DNA from: an uncultured Ruminococcus sp.
GTDB taxonomy: Bacteria; Bacillota; Clostridia; Oscillospirales; Acutalibacteraceae
Assembly (NCBI GenBank): GCA_900539465.1
Contig: UQCF01000007.1
Span: forward strand, 68,758-132,757
DNA: 64,000 nt
Direction: 5' to 3'
Of the stretch, positions 9,889 through 17,601 are shown one piece after another (position 1 is the first letter of the stretch; every line of letters begins with the position of its first letter). Both the position numbers and the translations under genes were made by a program. The notes under the pieces are model-generated. The model made no database searches, had not been told where the DNA came from, and saw only the letters and a list, made by a program, of their open reading frames with translations.

Positions 9889-11034
9889 TCAGATTTCGGG
9901 GATAACAATGTCTACCTCTTTGCCGAGCTTAGCGGATTTAACAATGTGGTCAATGATTGCCTGGTTATAGAGTATCTGGCTTGAGGGAACGGGAGCTTCG
10001 CCGCTCTCTGCAATAGCGTCGAGGAAGGCACGAACCTTTTTGTAGAAAAGACCCTTGTCGTCTTTGTCAGGCTCTATAACGGGTATAACCGTTTCAACCT
10101 GCTCACCCGCAACATCGTGATAAATCGTCATCGGGCCGCCGGTTGTGCCATTCCAACACTCTGTTGAGGGGATTCTGAGTGCGCCCTTCTTGCCGAAGAT
10201 GATTGTGTCGCCGGGGGTGTCGGGGTGCATTGCCCATGCAATTCTGAAGTCGAGAATTATGCCGCCCTCAAGGCGAATAAATGCTGCCGCAAAGTCTTCA
10301 ACATCAAATTTCGCAGCCTCCTCAGGGTCGTTATACATGGGGTTCGGGCCGAAGAAAGCAGATGTGTAGCCGCTTGCGGTGAGGGGCTTCGGGTAGCCGA
10401 TAGCATTGAGCACCATATCGAGTGAATAGCAGCCGATGTCGCCCATTGCGCCTATACCGGCAGTTTTCTCCTGAATAAATGTGCGGTTGGGAATACCTCT
10501 TCTGCGTCCGCCGCCTGTCTGTATATAATAAATTTCGCCAAGCTCGCCCGACTCAACAATCTTTTTAATCATTTTCATGTTTTCGTCGCCGCGGGGCTGG
10601 AAGCCGATTGAGAGGATTTTGCCGCTTTCTTTTTCGGCTCTGATTATGTCAACAGCCTCTTCTGTTGTGACGCACATGGGCTTTTCGAGAAGTACGTTTA
10701 CGCCCTTTTTAAGTGCATAAATAGCGCACTCGGCATGGGTTTTGTTATATGTGCAGATGCTGACCGCATCAAGCTCCTCATTATCGAGCATCTCTTTGTG
10801 GCTGGGGTAAAAATGAACGCCCTCAACACCGTATTCTTCCATGAATTCTTCTGCCTTGCCGGGGATAAGGTCTGCCGCCGCAACAATCTTAACGTCGTCC
10901 ATCTCAAGGTAGCTTTCGAGGTGTGCTCCGGCAATCCAACCGGTGCCGATGATGCCTACTTTAAAAATTTTTCCTGTTTTCTTTTTTTCTTTGGTAACAG
11001 TTTGTGTAAACTGGCTGAGTATGGAATCTCCCAT
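9889..11034 (-). CDS. Gfo/Idh/MocA family oxidoreductase
   Basis: The 381-residue protein has an N-terminal Rossmann fold with GIIGTGWIAGAH (about residues 28-39) for NAD(P) binding, then the family hallmark EKP (LLEKPMCV, about 116-123) and a C-terminal GFO/IDH/MocA alpha-beta domain with D-I-G-C-Y-x-x-D. Members oxidise or epimerise sugars, inositols and derivatives, in the cytoplasm. The gene lies 18 bases after the isomerase-like gene at 11053-11886 and is co-transcribed with it, a pairing common in catabolism of inositol or keto-sugars. The first 25 residues are an uncommon charged extension. The substrate cannot be read from the sequence. Confidence 0.88.
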   Translation of the reverse strand: MGDSILSQFTQTVTKEKKKTGKIFKVGIIGTGWIAGAHLESYLEMDDVKIVAAADLIPGKAEEFMEEYGVEGVHFYPSHKEMLDNEELDAVSICTYNKTHAECAIYALKKGVNVLLEKPMCVTTEEAVDIIRAEKESGKILSIGFQPRGDENMKMIKKIVESGELGEIYYIQTGGGRRRGIPNRTFIQEKTAGIGAMGDIGCYSLDMVLNAIGYPKPLTASGYTSAFFGPNPMYNDPEEAAKFDVEDFAAAFIRLEGGIILDFRIAWAMHPDTPGDTIIFGKKGALRIPSTECWNGTTGGPMTIYHDVAGEQVETVIPVIEPDKDDKGLFYKKVRAFLDAIAESGEAPVPSSQILYNQAIIDHIVKSAKLGKEVDIVIPEI

Positions 11035-11052
11035 TTTTGTTTCCTCCGTTTG

Positions 11053-11886
11053 TTATTTATTTATGGTTTTAATGTAGTCAATGCTCATTTTGATGCTTTC
11101 AAGGGGAGTTTTGTTCATCGAGGGCTGATCCTGCTCAACAACCACCCATGAAGTGCCGGCTTTTTTGCAGGCTTCTAATATTGAGGGTATGTCCTGGCAG
11201 CCGTAGCCTACGGGTCTGTAGGCAAATCCATCATCATCGTCCTCTTCCTCTTGCGCGCCGTCGTCTATGCCTATGAGGTCATAGAGCTTTTCGGGTGCGC
11301 CCTTGCCGTTCATAACAAAATCTTTGAGATGAACAACGGGTGCTCTGCCGGAATATTTTACTACGTATTCCGAAGGGTCCTCTCCGCCGACATTTACCCA
11401 GCAGGTGTCAAGCTCGGTCTGAAGCTCGTCCGGCGTAAGAGTGCTGTAGAGAAGGTCAAGGCTGTAAACGCCGTTTACTTTCTCAAACTCAAAATCATGG
11501 TTGTGATAAAGCACCGTCATGCCGTGCTTTTTTGCGATTTTTGCAAAATTGCGTATGCCCTCAACCGTTTCGTCAAAAAGCTTTGCGCCGGGGCGGCGTT
11601 CTTCAACGGCATAGGGGATAGCTATATATTTGCAGCCTATCTTAGCATAGTCGCCTATAACCTTTTCGGGGTCTGCTGCAATAACATCATAGCTGACGTG
11701 CGCCGAAACGGGAACAAGCCCGTTATCCTCACAAATCCGTTTGACCTCTGCGGGCGACTTGTCAAAAAGTCCGGCAAATTCAACGCCGTCATAGCCCATT
11801 TCTTTAACTTTTTTAATTGTTCCCTCAAAGTCCTCAGCCATATTGTCTCTGACAGAATAGAGCTGAACTGCAACAGGAAAACTCAT
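11053..11886 (-). CDS. Sugar phosphate isomerase/epimerase family (xylose-isomerase-like TIM barrel)
   Basis: The protein is 277 residues. It starts PVAVQLYSVRDNMAEDFEGT, the usual opening of the AP-endonuclease-2/xylose-isomerase-like barrel family (IolE/IolI/hydroxypyruvate-isomerase group). Conserved metal-site elements are YHNHDFEF, ELDTCWV and VHLKDF. An acidic insert (EEEDDDD, about residue 220) precedes the final helices. It is the first gene of a two-gene unit with the dehydrogenase at 9889-11034. Together they probably convert a cyclitol or keto-sugar in the cytoplasm; the exact substrate is not clear. The ATG has a good AAGGAGG site. Confidence 0.88.
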   Translation of the reverse strand: MSFPVAVQLYSVRDNMAEDFEGTIKKVKEMGYDGVEFAGLFDKSPAEVKRICEDNGLVPVSAHVSYDVIAADPEKVIGDYAKIGCKYIAIPYAVEERRPGAKLFDETVEGIRNFAKIAKKHGMTVLYHNHDFEFEKVNGVYSLDLLYSTLTPDELQTELDTCWVNVGGEDPSEYVVKYSGRAPVVHLKDFVMNGKGAPEKLYDLIGIDDGAQEEEDDDDGFAYRPVGYGCQDIPSILEACKKAGTSWVVVEQDQPSMNKTPLESIKMSIDYIKTINK

Positions 11887-11926
11887 TTGTATTGCCTCCT
11901 TGTTAAAATTGATATAGACAACAATA

Positions 11927-11955
11927 ATTCTAACATAGAAGTATTTTTTTTACAA
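11927..11955 (-). promoter_or_regulatory. Promoter of the isomerase-dehydrogenase pair
   Basis: On the minus strand, TTGTAA and TAGAAT are separated by 17 bases, about 40 bases upstream of the ATG. Confidence 0.65.
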
Positions 11956-12041
11956 TAGATTTAATGAAAAACAGATGATAATTTTAGCAAAAACGGATAG
12001 CAATTTATTATAGGGCAAAAAATCATTGCAAAATCGGCAAT

Positions 12042-12124
12042 TTAATACGGTGACGCGGTAAATCGTTAAAAAAATACAAAAAAATCTTATAAATATACAT
12101 AATTTTTATAAGTTAATACGTTGA
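12042..12124. repeat. Upstream direct repeats and dyad in the aminotransferase control region
   Basis: TTAATACGGTGAC at 12042 and TTAATACGTTGAC at 12113 form a direct repeat, the second copy running into the -35 box. Between them lies a dyad CTTATAAA...TTTATAAG (12086-12112). These are plausible regulator sites; the rest of the 11887-12193 gap is AT-rich with no gene seen. Confidence 0.4.
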
Positions 12125-12149
12125 CACATAAAAAATGCAGGTTTATAAT
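12121..12149 (+). promoter_or_regulatory. Promoter of the D-amino-acid/5-oxoproline cluster
   Basis: A consensus TTGACA at 12121-12126 and TATAAT at 12144-12149 are separated by 17 bases, about 45 bases upstream of the ATG. Confidence 0.85.
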
Positions 12150-12193
12150 TACATAGAATCAAATAGATTACTCTATATTAAAAGGAAGTATCC

Positions 12194-13036
12194 ATGATGA
12201 AAGATATCGGCTATTACAACGGCAAAATCGGCCTTATCGATGAAATGACAATACCGATGAACGACCGCAGCACTTATTTCGGCGACGGCGTATATGACGC
12301 TACATATTCAATCAACCGCGTTATTGTTGACCTTAAAGAGCATATTGACCGTTTCTTTAACAGCTGCCGCAAGCTTCGCATTGAGCCTCCCTGCACAAAA
12401 GAGGAGCTTGCAGACATCCTTAATGATTGCGTAAGCAAGGTAGATAATCCCAACCAGTTTGTCTATTGGCAGAGCACAAGAGGAACAGGCATAAGAAATC
12501 ATGTCTTCCCCAAAACCAAGGCTAACCTTTTGGTTTACTGTGTACCCAAAGAGATGAATGACATCAAAAAGAAATTCAAACTTATAACAATTGAAGATAC
12601 AAGATTTTTCCATTGCGATATTAAAACCCTTAACCTTATCCCCAGCGTTATGGCTTCGCAAAAAACTCTTGAAGCAGGCTGCGACGAAGCAATCTTCCAC
12701 AGAGGCGACCTTGTAACAGAATGTGCTCACAGCAATGTTTCAATTTTGAAAGACGGCAAGTTTATCACTCACCAGCTTGATAATCTTGTTCTCCCCGGCA
12801 TCACAAGAATGAATCTCATCAAGCTTTGCAACAAACTCGGTATTCCGGTTGAAGAGAGAGACTATACTCTTGATGAACTTATGGATGCGGACGAAATCAT
12901 CGTTTCATCATCAGGCTCGCTTTGCATGCAGGCTGTTGAGGTAGACGGCAAGCCCGTCGGCGGCAAAGCTCCCGAGCTTCTTAATAAAATTCAGGATGCT
13001 TATATCGAAAAAATCAAAAACGAAACATCCAAATAA
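12194..13036 (+). CDS. dat: Class IV (PLP) aminotransferase, probably D-amino-acid transaminase
   Basis: The 280-residue fold-type IV aminotransferase has the catalytic Lys in CDIKTLNLIPSVMA (about residues 137-150), closely matching the CDIKSLNLL segment of D-alanine aminotransferase. A TECAHSNVSI stretch follows where D-AAT has TEGSSSN, and the PLP phosphate loop is near LPGITR. D-AAT interconverts D-alanine plus 2-oxoglutarate and pyruvate plus D-glutamate in the cytoplasm. The nearby alanine racemase and 5-oxoproline/D-glutamate-cyclase-like genes support the D-amino-acid reading over a branched-chain or ADC-lyase one. Two tandem ATGs (12194, 12197) share an AAAGGAAG site. Confidence 0.8.
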   Translation: MMKDIGYYNGKIGLIDEMTIPMNDRSTYFGDGVYDATYSINRVIVDLKEHIDRFFNSCRKLRIEPPCTKEELADILNDCVSKVDNPNQFVYWQSTRGTGIRNHVFPKTKANLLVYCVPKEMNDIKKKFKLITIEDTRFFHCDIKTLNLIPSVMASQKTLEAGCDEAIFHRGDLVTECAHSNVSILKDGKFITHQLDNLVLPGITRMNLIKLCNKLGIPVEERDYTLDELMDADEIIVSSSGSLCMQAVEVDGKPVGGKAPELLNKIQDAYIEKIKNETSK

Positions 13037-13047
13037 TCAATTCAAAC

Positions 13048-13078
13048 AAAGCGGTCTTCCGGTGAGGGCCGCTTTATC
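13048..13078 (+). terminator. Weak terminator-like hairpin after the aminotransferase
   Basis: AAAGCGGTC (13048-13056) pairs with GGCCGCTTT (13067-13075), but no long T-run follows. It probably only attenuates, since no clear promoter lies before the next gene. Confidence 0.5.
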
Positions 13079-13118
13079 GGTATTACTCTGATTTTAAAGA
13101 AAGGCGGAACCTCGGCAA

Positions 13119-13853
13119 ATGAATGAACCTGTTTTTTTGCAGTGCGGCGATTCTGCACTTATTGTGGAATTTTCAAAAGAAATAAGCGACAGCGTCAACA
13201 TTCTTATAAGAGCCTTTGATGCTGCGATAAAGAAAAAAAATATCAACGGCATTGTAGAGACTGTGCCGACATTTCGCTCTTTATCCGTTTATTATAATCC
13301 GTTGCTCATATCGTCTCAAAAGCTCACCAAAAAGCTCAAAAGTGTTTTAAAAGGCGTGTCTGCTGCGGCGCAGAGCGAAAGAACGGTTATAGAAATTCCG
13401 GTTCTTTACGGCGGAGAATACGGCGAAGATTTGCCCGATGTCGCAAAGCATACGGGTCTTAGCGAAGAAGAGGTTATAAAGCTTCATTCCTCGGCGGAAT
13501 ATTTAATTTATATGCTTGGCTTTTTGCCGGGATTCGCTTACCTCGGCGGTATGGACCCGAGGCTTGAAACACCGAGACTTCAAAATCCGAGAACCAAAAT
13601 TCACATGGGAGCGGTCGGCATAGGCGGCGCTCAGACGGGTATTTATCCGCTCGCTTCCCCCGGTGGCTGGCGATTAATCGGCACAACTCCCGTAAAACCC
13701 TATGACCCCGACCGTGAGCAGCCTTTTTTATACAGCGCAGGTGATTATATTAAATTCTTTTCGGTTGATGAAGATGAATTTAACAGAATAAAAGAGAGCG
13801 TAGATAAAAATGAATATAAATGCACTGTGAGAAAAGAGGGGGCGGCAAAATGA
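13119..13853 (+). CDS. pxpB: 5-oxoprolinase subunit PxpB (KipI/carboxyltransferase domain family)
   Basis: The 244-residue protein has the family landmarks CGDSALIVEFS, VPTFRSLSVYY, EIPVLYGGEYGEDL and the region YMLGFLPGFAYLGGMDPRL, then ASPGGWRLIGTTP. It pairs with the 313-residue PxpC that starts inside its stop codon (ATGA). With PxpA they form the ATP-dependent 5-oxoprolinase that opens 5-oxo-L-proline to L-glutamate. In Bacillus the same proteins were first named KipI/KipA for their effect on KinA, but no KinA-like kinase is seen nearby. The start has an AAAGGCGG site. Confidence 0.93.
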   Translation: MNEPVFLQCGDSALIVEFSKEISDSVNILIRAFDAAIKKKNINGIVETVPTFRSLSVYYNPLLISSQKLTKKLKSVLKGVSAAAQSERTVIEIPVLYGGEYGEDLPDVAKHTGLSEEEVIKLHSSAEYLIYMLGFLPGFAYLGGMDPRLETPRLQNPRTKIHMGAVGIGGAQTGIYPLASPGGWRLIGTTPVKPYDPDREQPFLYSAGDYIKFFSVDEDEFNRIKESVDKNEYKCTVRKEGAAK

Positions 13854-14791
13854 GCATAAAAATAATTACCCCCGGTCTTATGACCTCTGTGCAGGATTGC
13901 GGACGATACGGCTACCAGGCATCGGGCTTTTCGGTTTCGGGTGCGCTTGATATGCGTTCGTATAAGCTTGCAAATATTCTCGCAGGCAATATAGAAAACC
14001 TTGCGGTTTTAGAGATGACTATGCTCGGTATAACCGCAGAGTTTACGCAGAATACGGTTTTTGCCATAACGGGCGGCGATTTTACGCCCACCATTAACGG
14101 CGAGAGTATAAATATGTATCAGACTGTATATGCTTCTGCCGGAGATGTGCTTAAAATGGGTGCGGCAAAAACAGGCAGCAGAGCATATATAGCGTTTCTC
14201 GGCGGCGTTGACGTGCCGCTTGTGATGGGCAGCCGCTCAACAAATATGAAGTGCAAAATAGGCGGCTTTGAGGGCAGAGCGCTCAGGGCGGGCGACGTAA
14301 TTGAAACAGGCGATAATTTTCCGATAGATTACCGCAAAAAAGTTAAAAAAATTAAGCCGGACGATTTTTCTTCGTCCGAAGCCGAGATAAGAGTGATTCT
14401 CGGGCCGCAGGACGATTATTTTACCGAAAAAGGCATAGATACATTCCTTTCGTCACCGTATACGCTTACAAAGGACTGCGACCGTATGGGCTTTAAGCTC
14501 GACGGTGAAAAAATAGAAAACATCAACGGGGTCGATATTGTATCCGACGGAATTGCTCTCGGCAGCGTTCAGGTGCCCTCAAGCGGTAAGCCGATAATTA
14601 TGCTTGCAGACAGGCAGACTACCGGAGGGTACGCAAAAATCGCTACCGTCGTTTCTGTTGATATTCCGCGTCTCGTTCAGCTCAAAAGCGGCAGTACCGT
14701 TTATTTTAAAGAGGTTACCGCCAAAGAGGCAGAGAAGCTCTATAAAGCGGAACAGCGCGAATACGAAAAGCTTATGTTCAGAATTTTTTAG
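13850..14791 (+). CDS. pxpC: 5-oxoprolinase subunit PxpC (KipA family)
   Basis: I place the start at the ATG overlapping the pxpB stop (ATGA), preceded by GAGGGGGCGG, rather than upstream in the pxpB frame. The 313-residue product has family landmarks PGLMTSVQDCGRYGYQ, SGALDMRSYKLAN, the RSTNMKCKIGGFEGRAL segment, GPQDDYF, SDGIALGSVQVPSSGKPI and DRQTTGGYAKIATV. It is the partner of PxpB in the 5-oxoprolinase carboxyltransferase-like core. The overlap implies translational coupling and one-to-one assembly. Confidence 0.93.
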   Translation: MSIKIITPGLMTSVQDCGRYGYQASGFSVSGALDMRSYKLANILAGNIENLAVLEMTMLGITAEFTQNTVFAITGGDFTPTINGESINMYQTVYASAGDVLKMGAAKTGSRAYIAFLGGVDVPLVMGSRSTNMKCKIGGFEGRALRAGDVIETGDNFPIDYRKKVKKIKPDDFSSSEAEIRVILGPQDDYFTEKGIDTFLSSPYTLTKDCDRMGFKLDGEKIENINGVDIVSDGIALGSVQVPSSGKPIIMLADRQTTGGYAKIATVVSVDIPRLVQLKSGSTVYFKEVTAKEAEKLYKAEQREYEKLMFRIF

Positions 14792-14806
14792 CAGGAGAGT
14801 GAAAAT

Positions 14807-15592
14807 ATGGATTATTCCGCTATGTCACCTTATGAAGTGAGAAAGCTTATAAGAGAAGAAAAAATAACGGGGCAGACATCGGGCATGTGTGCAGGATACG
14901 CGCAGGCGAATCTTGCCGTTTTGCCAAAAGAATACGCATATGATTTTTTGCTCTTTACACAGAGAAACCCTAAACCCTGCCCCATCCTTGAGGTCAGCGA
15001 CGTCGGCAGTATGTATCTTAAAAAAATAGCGAAGGATTGCAATATTGCCTCCGACATTCCGAAATACAGAGTGTATGAAAACGGCGTTATGACGGGCGAA
15101 TACACCAATGTTGAAAAATTGTGGCGCGACGATTTGGTTGCTTTCCTTATAGGCTGCAGCTTTTCTTTTGAATCCGAGCTGCTCGAATCGGGCGTTAGCG
15201 TCAGACATATAGAAGAGGGCAGAAACGTGCCCATGTATATGACAAATATTGAGTGCGAGCCGGCAGGCATTTTCAGCGGCAAAATGGTTGTGAGCATGAG
15301 GCCGCTGCCGTATGACCAGATTGTAAAATCGGTGAACATCACCGCCTCTATGCCGAGGGTTCACGGCACACCCATTCATATAGGCGACCCTGCCGCGATA
15401 GGCATAAAAGATATAAACAAACCCGATTTCGGCGACAGTGTCACAATTAAAGAGGGCGAAACGCCTGTTTTCTGGGCTTGCGGCGTTACTCCGCAGTCGA
15501 TAGTTATGAATACAAAACCGTCATTTTGCATAACGCACGCACCGGGTCATATGCTTATAACAGACGTTAAAAACTGCGACCTCAAATTTTGA
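14807..15592 (+). CDS. DUF1445 family putative hydro-lyase (YcsI / D-glutamate-cyclase-like)
   Basis: The 261-residue protein matches the DUF1445 family along its length: PYEVRKLIREEKITGQTSGM at the start, then FLIGCSFSFE, NVPMYMTNI, VSMRPLP, RVHGTPIHIGDP and the C-terminal WACGVTPQ...ITHAPGHMLITD. B. subtilis YcsI sits in the same neighbourhood as YcsF/KipI/KipA. The mammalian homologue is D-glutamate cyclase, which makes 5-oxo-D-proline from D-glutamate, so a hydro-lyase acting on D-glutamate/5-oxoproline is the best inference. Spacing (15 bases after pxpC, 14 before pxpA) places it inside the oxoprolinase operon. Confidence 0.88.
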   Translation: MDYSAMSPYEVRKLIREEKITGQTSGMCAGYAQANLAVLPKEYAYDFLLFTQRNPKPCPILEVSDVGSMYLKKIAKDCNIASDIPKYRVYENGVMTGEYTNVEKLWRDDLVAFLIGCSFSFESELLESGVSVRHIEEGRNVPMYMTNIECEPAGIFSGKMVVSMRPLPYDQIVKSVNITASMPRVHGTPIHIGDPAAIGIKDINKPDFGDSVTIKEGETPVFWACGVTPQSIVMNTKPSFCITHAPGHMLITDVKNCDLKF

Positions 15593-15606
15593 ACGGAGGA
15601 CTGTTT

Positions 15607-16374
15607 ATGAAAAAAATCGACCTCAACTGCGACCTCGGCGAGAGCTTCGGCGCATATAAAATAGGCATGGACGAGGAGGTTATCAAGTACATATCCTCCG
15701 CCAACGTAGCCTGCGGGTTTCACGCCTCCGACCCCGTAGTGATGGATAAAACCGTAAAAAGCGCAAAATTAAACGGTATTGCGGTCGGCGCACACCCCGG
15801 CTTTCCCGATCTTATGGGCTTCGGCAGAAGAAATATGAATGTTTCACCCTCGGATGCAAAAGCTTATGTTCAGTATCAGGTCGGCGCGCTGAATGCTTTT
15901 TGCACCGCCAACGGAGTAAAGCTTGCTCATGTTAAGCCGCACGGCGCACTTTATAACATGGCAGGCAAGGACTATGCTCTTTCAAAGGCAATTTGCGAGG
16001 GAATATATGAAATCGACCCGAATATAATTCTTCTCGGGCTTTCCGGCAGTCAGATGCTCAAAGCGGCGGCAGACACGGGTCTTCGCTGTGCAAAAGAGGT
16101 TTTTGCCGACAGAGCCTATGAAGAGGACGGCTCACTTGTGGCAAGAACAAAGCCCGGCGCGGTTATCACAGACGAAAACGAGAGCCTCAAAAGAGTTATC
16201 GGCATGGTTAAAGAGGGCAAGGTTACCGCGATAACCGGCAAAGAGATACCGATAGAGGCGCAGTCAATATGTGTTCACGGCGACGGCGTTAAGGCGCTTG
16301 AGTTTGTTAAAAAAATCAGACAGGCACTCACCGATGAGGGCATCGAAATAGTCCCGCTTCAAGAAATAGTGTAA
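15607..16374 (+). CDS. pxpA: 5-oxoprolinase subunit PxpA (LamB/YcsF family)
   Basis: The start is the ATG at 15607 after a CGGAGG site; upstream in-frame codons belong to the tail region of the DUF1445 gene. The 255-residue product has the family signature KKIDLNCDLGESFGAYKIG at its N-terminus, then SSANVACGFHASDP, GAHPGFPDLMGFGRR, VKPHGALYNM and CVHGDGVKALEF. It is the metal-binding TIM-like barrel subunit working with PxpB and PxpC to hydrolyse 5-oxoproline with ATP in the cytoplasm. Confidence 0.95.
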   Translation: MKKIDLNCDLGESFGAYKIGMDEEVIKYISSANVACGFHASDPVVMDKTVKSAKLNGIAVGAHPGFPDLMGFGRRNMNVSPSDAKAYVQYQVGALNAFCTANGVKLAHVKPHGALYNMAGKDYALSKAICEGIYEIDPNIILLGLSGSQMLKAAADTGLRCAKEVFADRAYEEDGSLVARTKPGAVITDENESLKRVIGMVKEGKVTAITGKEIPIEAQSICVHGDGVKALEFVKKIRQALTDEGIEIVPLQEIV

Positions 16375-16387
16375 AGAAGGCACGCTT

Positions 16388-17548
16388 ATGTTACCCAGCA
16401 GAGTTTATGCAGAGATAAATCTTGACGCAATGTGCTCAAATGTATCTCAGGCATTAGAAAGAATGAAACCGGCAAAGCTGATGGCTATTATTAAAACAGA
16501 CGCTTACGGCCACGGAGCGGTAAGGTCCGCAAAGGCGCTTGACGAGATAGGCGTATATGCCTTTGGCGTTGCCACACCCGGGGAAGCGTTGGAGCTTCGC
16601 AGGGCAGAAATTAAAAACCCCATACTTATTTTAGGTTATGTGTTTGAAGAATATTTTGACCGAATGATAGAAAACGATATTGACCTTGCACTTTTTGATT
16701 TGAACACGGCAAAGCTTTTAAATTCTCATGCAGAAAAGCTCGGCAAAAAAGCTCGTGTTCATATAAAGGCAGACACGGGCATGGGCAGAATAGGCTTTCA
16801 GCCTTGTGATGAGAGCGCAGAAATCATAAAAGAAATTGCTGCGCTCAATAACATTGAAATAGACGGAATGTTTACGCATTTTGCCTGTGCGGATTCAAAA
16901 GACAAAGCCTCGGTCAACCGCCAGATTGAGCGTTTTACAAATTTTGTAGCCAAAGTTAAAAGCGAGGGCGTTTCGCTGCCGATAGTTCATTGCTATAACT
17001 CGGCAAGTATTGTAGACTTTGACAAGCCTTTGTTTGATATGGTTCGCTGCGGCATTATAACCTACGGACTTGAACCGTCGGACGAGGTCAGCAAAACGAA
17101 CATCAAGCTTCAAAAGGTTATGAGTATAAAAAGCCATGTGGCTTATGTTAAAAAAGTCGGCGCAGGCTTCACCGTCAGCTACGGTTCAACTTATGTGACT
17201 GATAAAGAGACCGAAATTGCTACAATTCCCGTCGGTTACGGCGACGGCTACCCGAGAACGCTCTCCAACAAGGGCATGGTGCTTATCGGCGGTCACTTTG
17301 CAAAAATAATCGGCAGAGTTTGTATGGATCAGTTTATGGTTGACGTGACGGGTCTCGGAGTCAGCCGCGGCGATGAAGTCATACTCATGGGCAGTGACGG
17401 AGAAAACAGCATCACCGCAGAGAAGATAGGCGATCTCTCGGGCAGATTCAATTATGAGCTTTTGTGTGATATAAACAAGCGCGTGCCGAGAGTGTATATT
17501 AAAAACGGAGAAATAATTGCGGTTGACGACGCACTCGAAATGCATTAA
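16388..17548 (+). CDS. alr: Alanine racemase
   Basis: The protein is 386 residues, the usual length. The PLP-binding lysine lies in MAIIKTDAYGHGAV (about residues 34-47). The catalytic tyrosine and loop are near TVSYGSTYV, and IPVGYGDGYPRTLSNKG is the C-terminal domain hallmark. It interconverts L- and D-alanine for peptidoglycan. It follows pxpA by 13 bases and ends at a strong terminator, so it is the last gene of the D-amino-acid cluster and supplies the D-alanine that a D-amino-acid transaminase would use. Confidence 0.95.
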   Translation: MLPSRVYAEINLDAMCSNVSQALERMKPAKLMAIIKTDAYGHGAVRSAKALDEIGVYAFGVATPGEALELRRAEIKNPILILGYVFEEYFDRMIENDIDLALFDLNTAKLLNSHAEKLGKKARVHIKADTGMGRIGFQPCDESAEIIKEIAALNNIEIDGMFTHFACADSKDKASVNRQIERFTNFVAKVKSEGVSLPIVHCYNSASIVDFDKPLFDMVRCGIITYGLEPSDEVSKTNIKLQKVMSIKSHVAYVKKVGAGFTVSYGSTYVTDKETEIATIPVGYGDGYPRTLSNKGMVLIGGHFAKIIGRVCMDQFMVDVTGLGVSRGDEVILMGSDGENSITAEKIGDLSGRFNYELLCDINKRVPRVYIKNGEIIAVDDALEMH

Positions 17549-17551
17549 AAT

Positions 17552-17585
17552 AATACCTGTCACAGCTTTGTGGCAGGTATTTTTT
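17552..17585 (+). terminator. Rho-independent terminator after alr
   Basis: ATACCTGTCAC pairs with GTGGCAGGTAT (17554-17563/17570-17580) and is followed by six Ts. The next ribosome site begins 2-3 bases later, so the downstream gene has no room for its own promoter. Confidence 0.9.
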
Positions 17586-17601
17586 ATGGGAGGCGTTTTT
17601 T

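Noticed and set aside
11251..11958. A 235-residue frame on the + strand
   Set aside because: It is antisense to the isomerase gene, has no ribosome site and an odd composition.
14825..15379. Two long frames antisense to the DUF1445 gene
   Set aside because: They have no ribosome sites and cover a well-recognised gene on the other strand.
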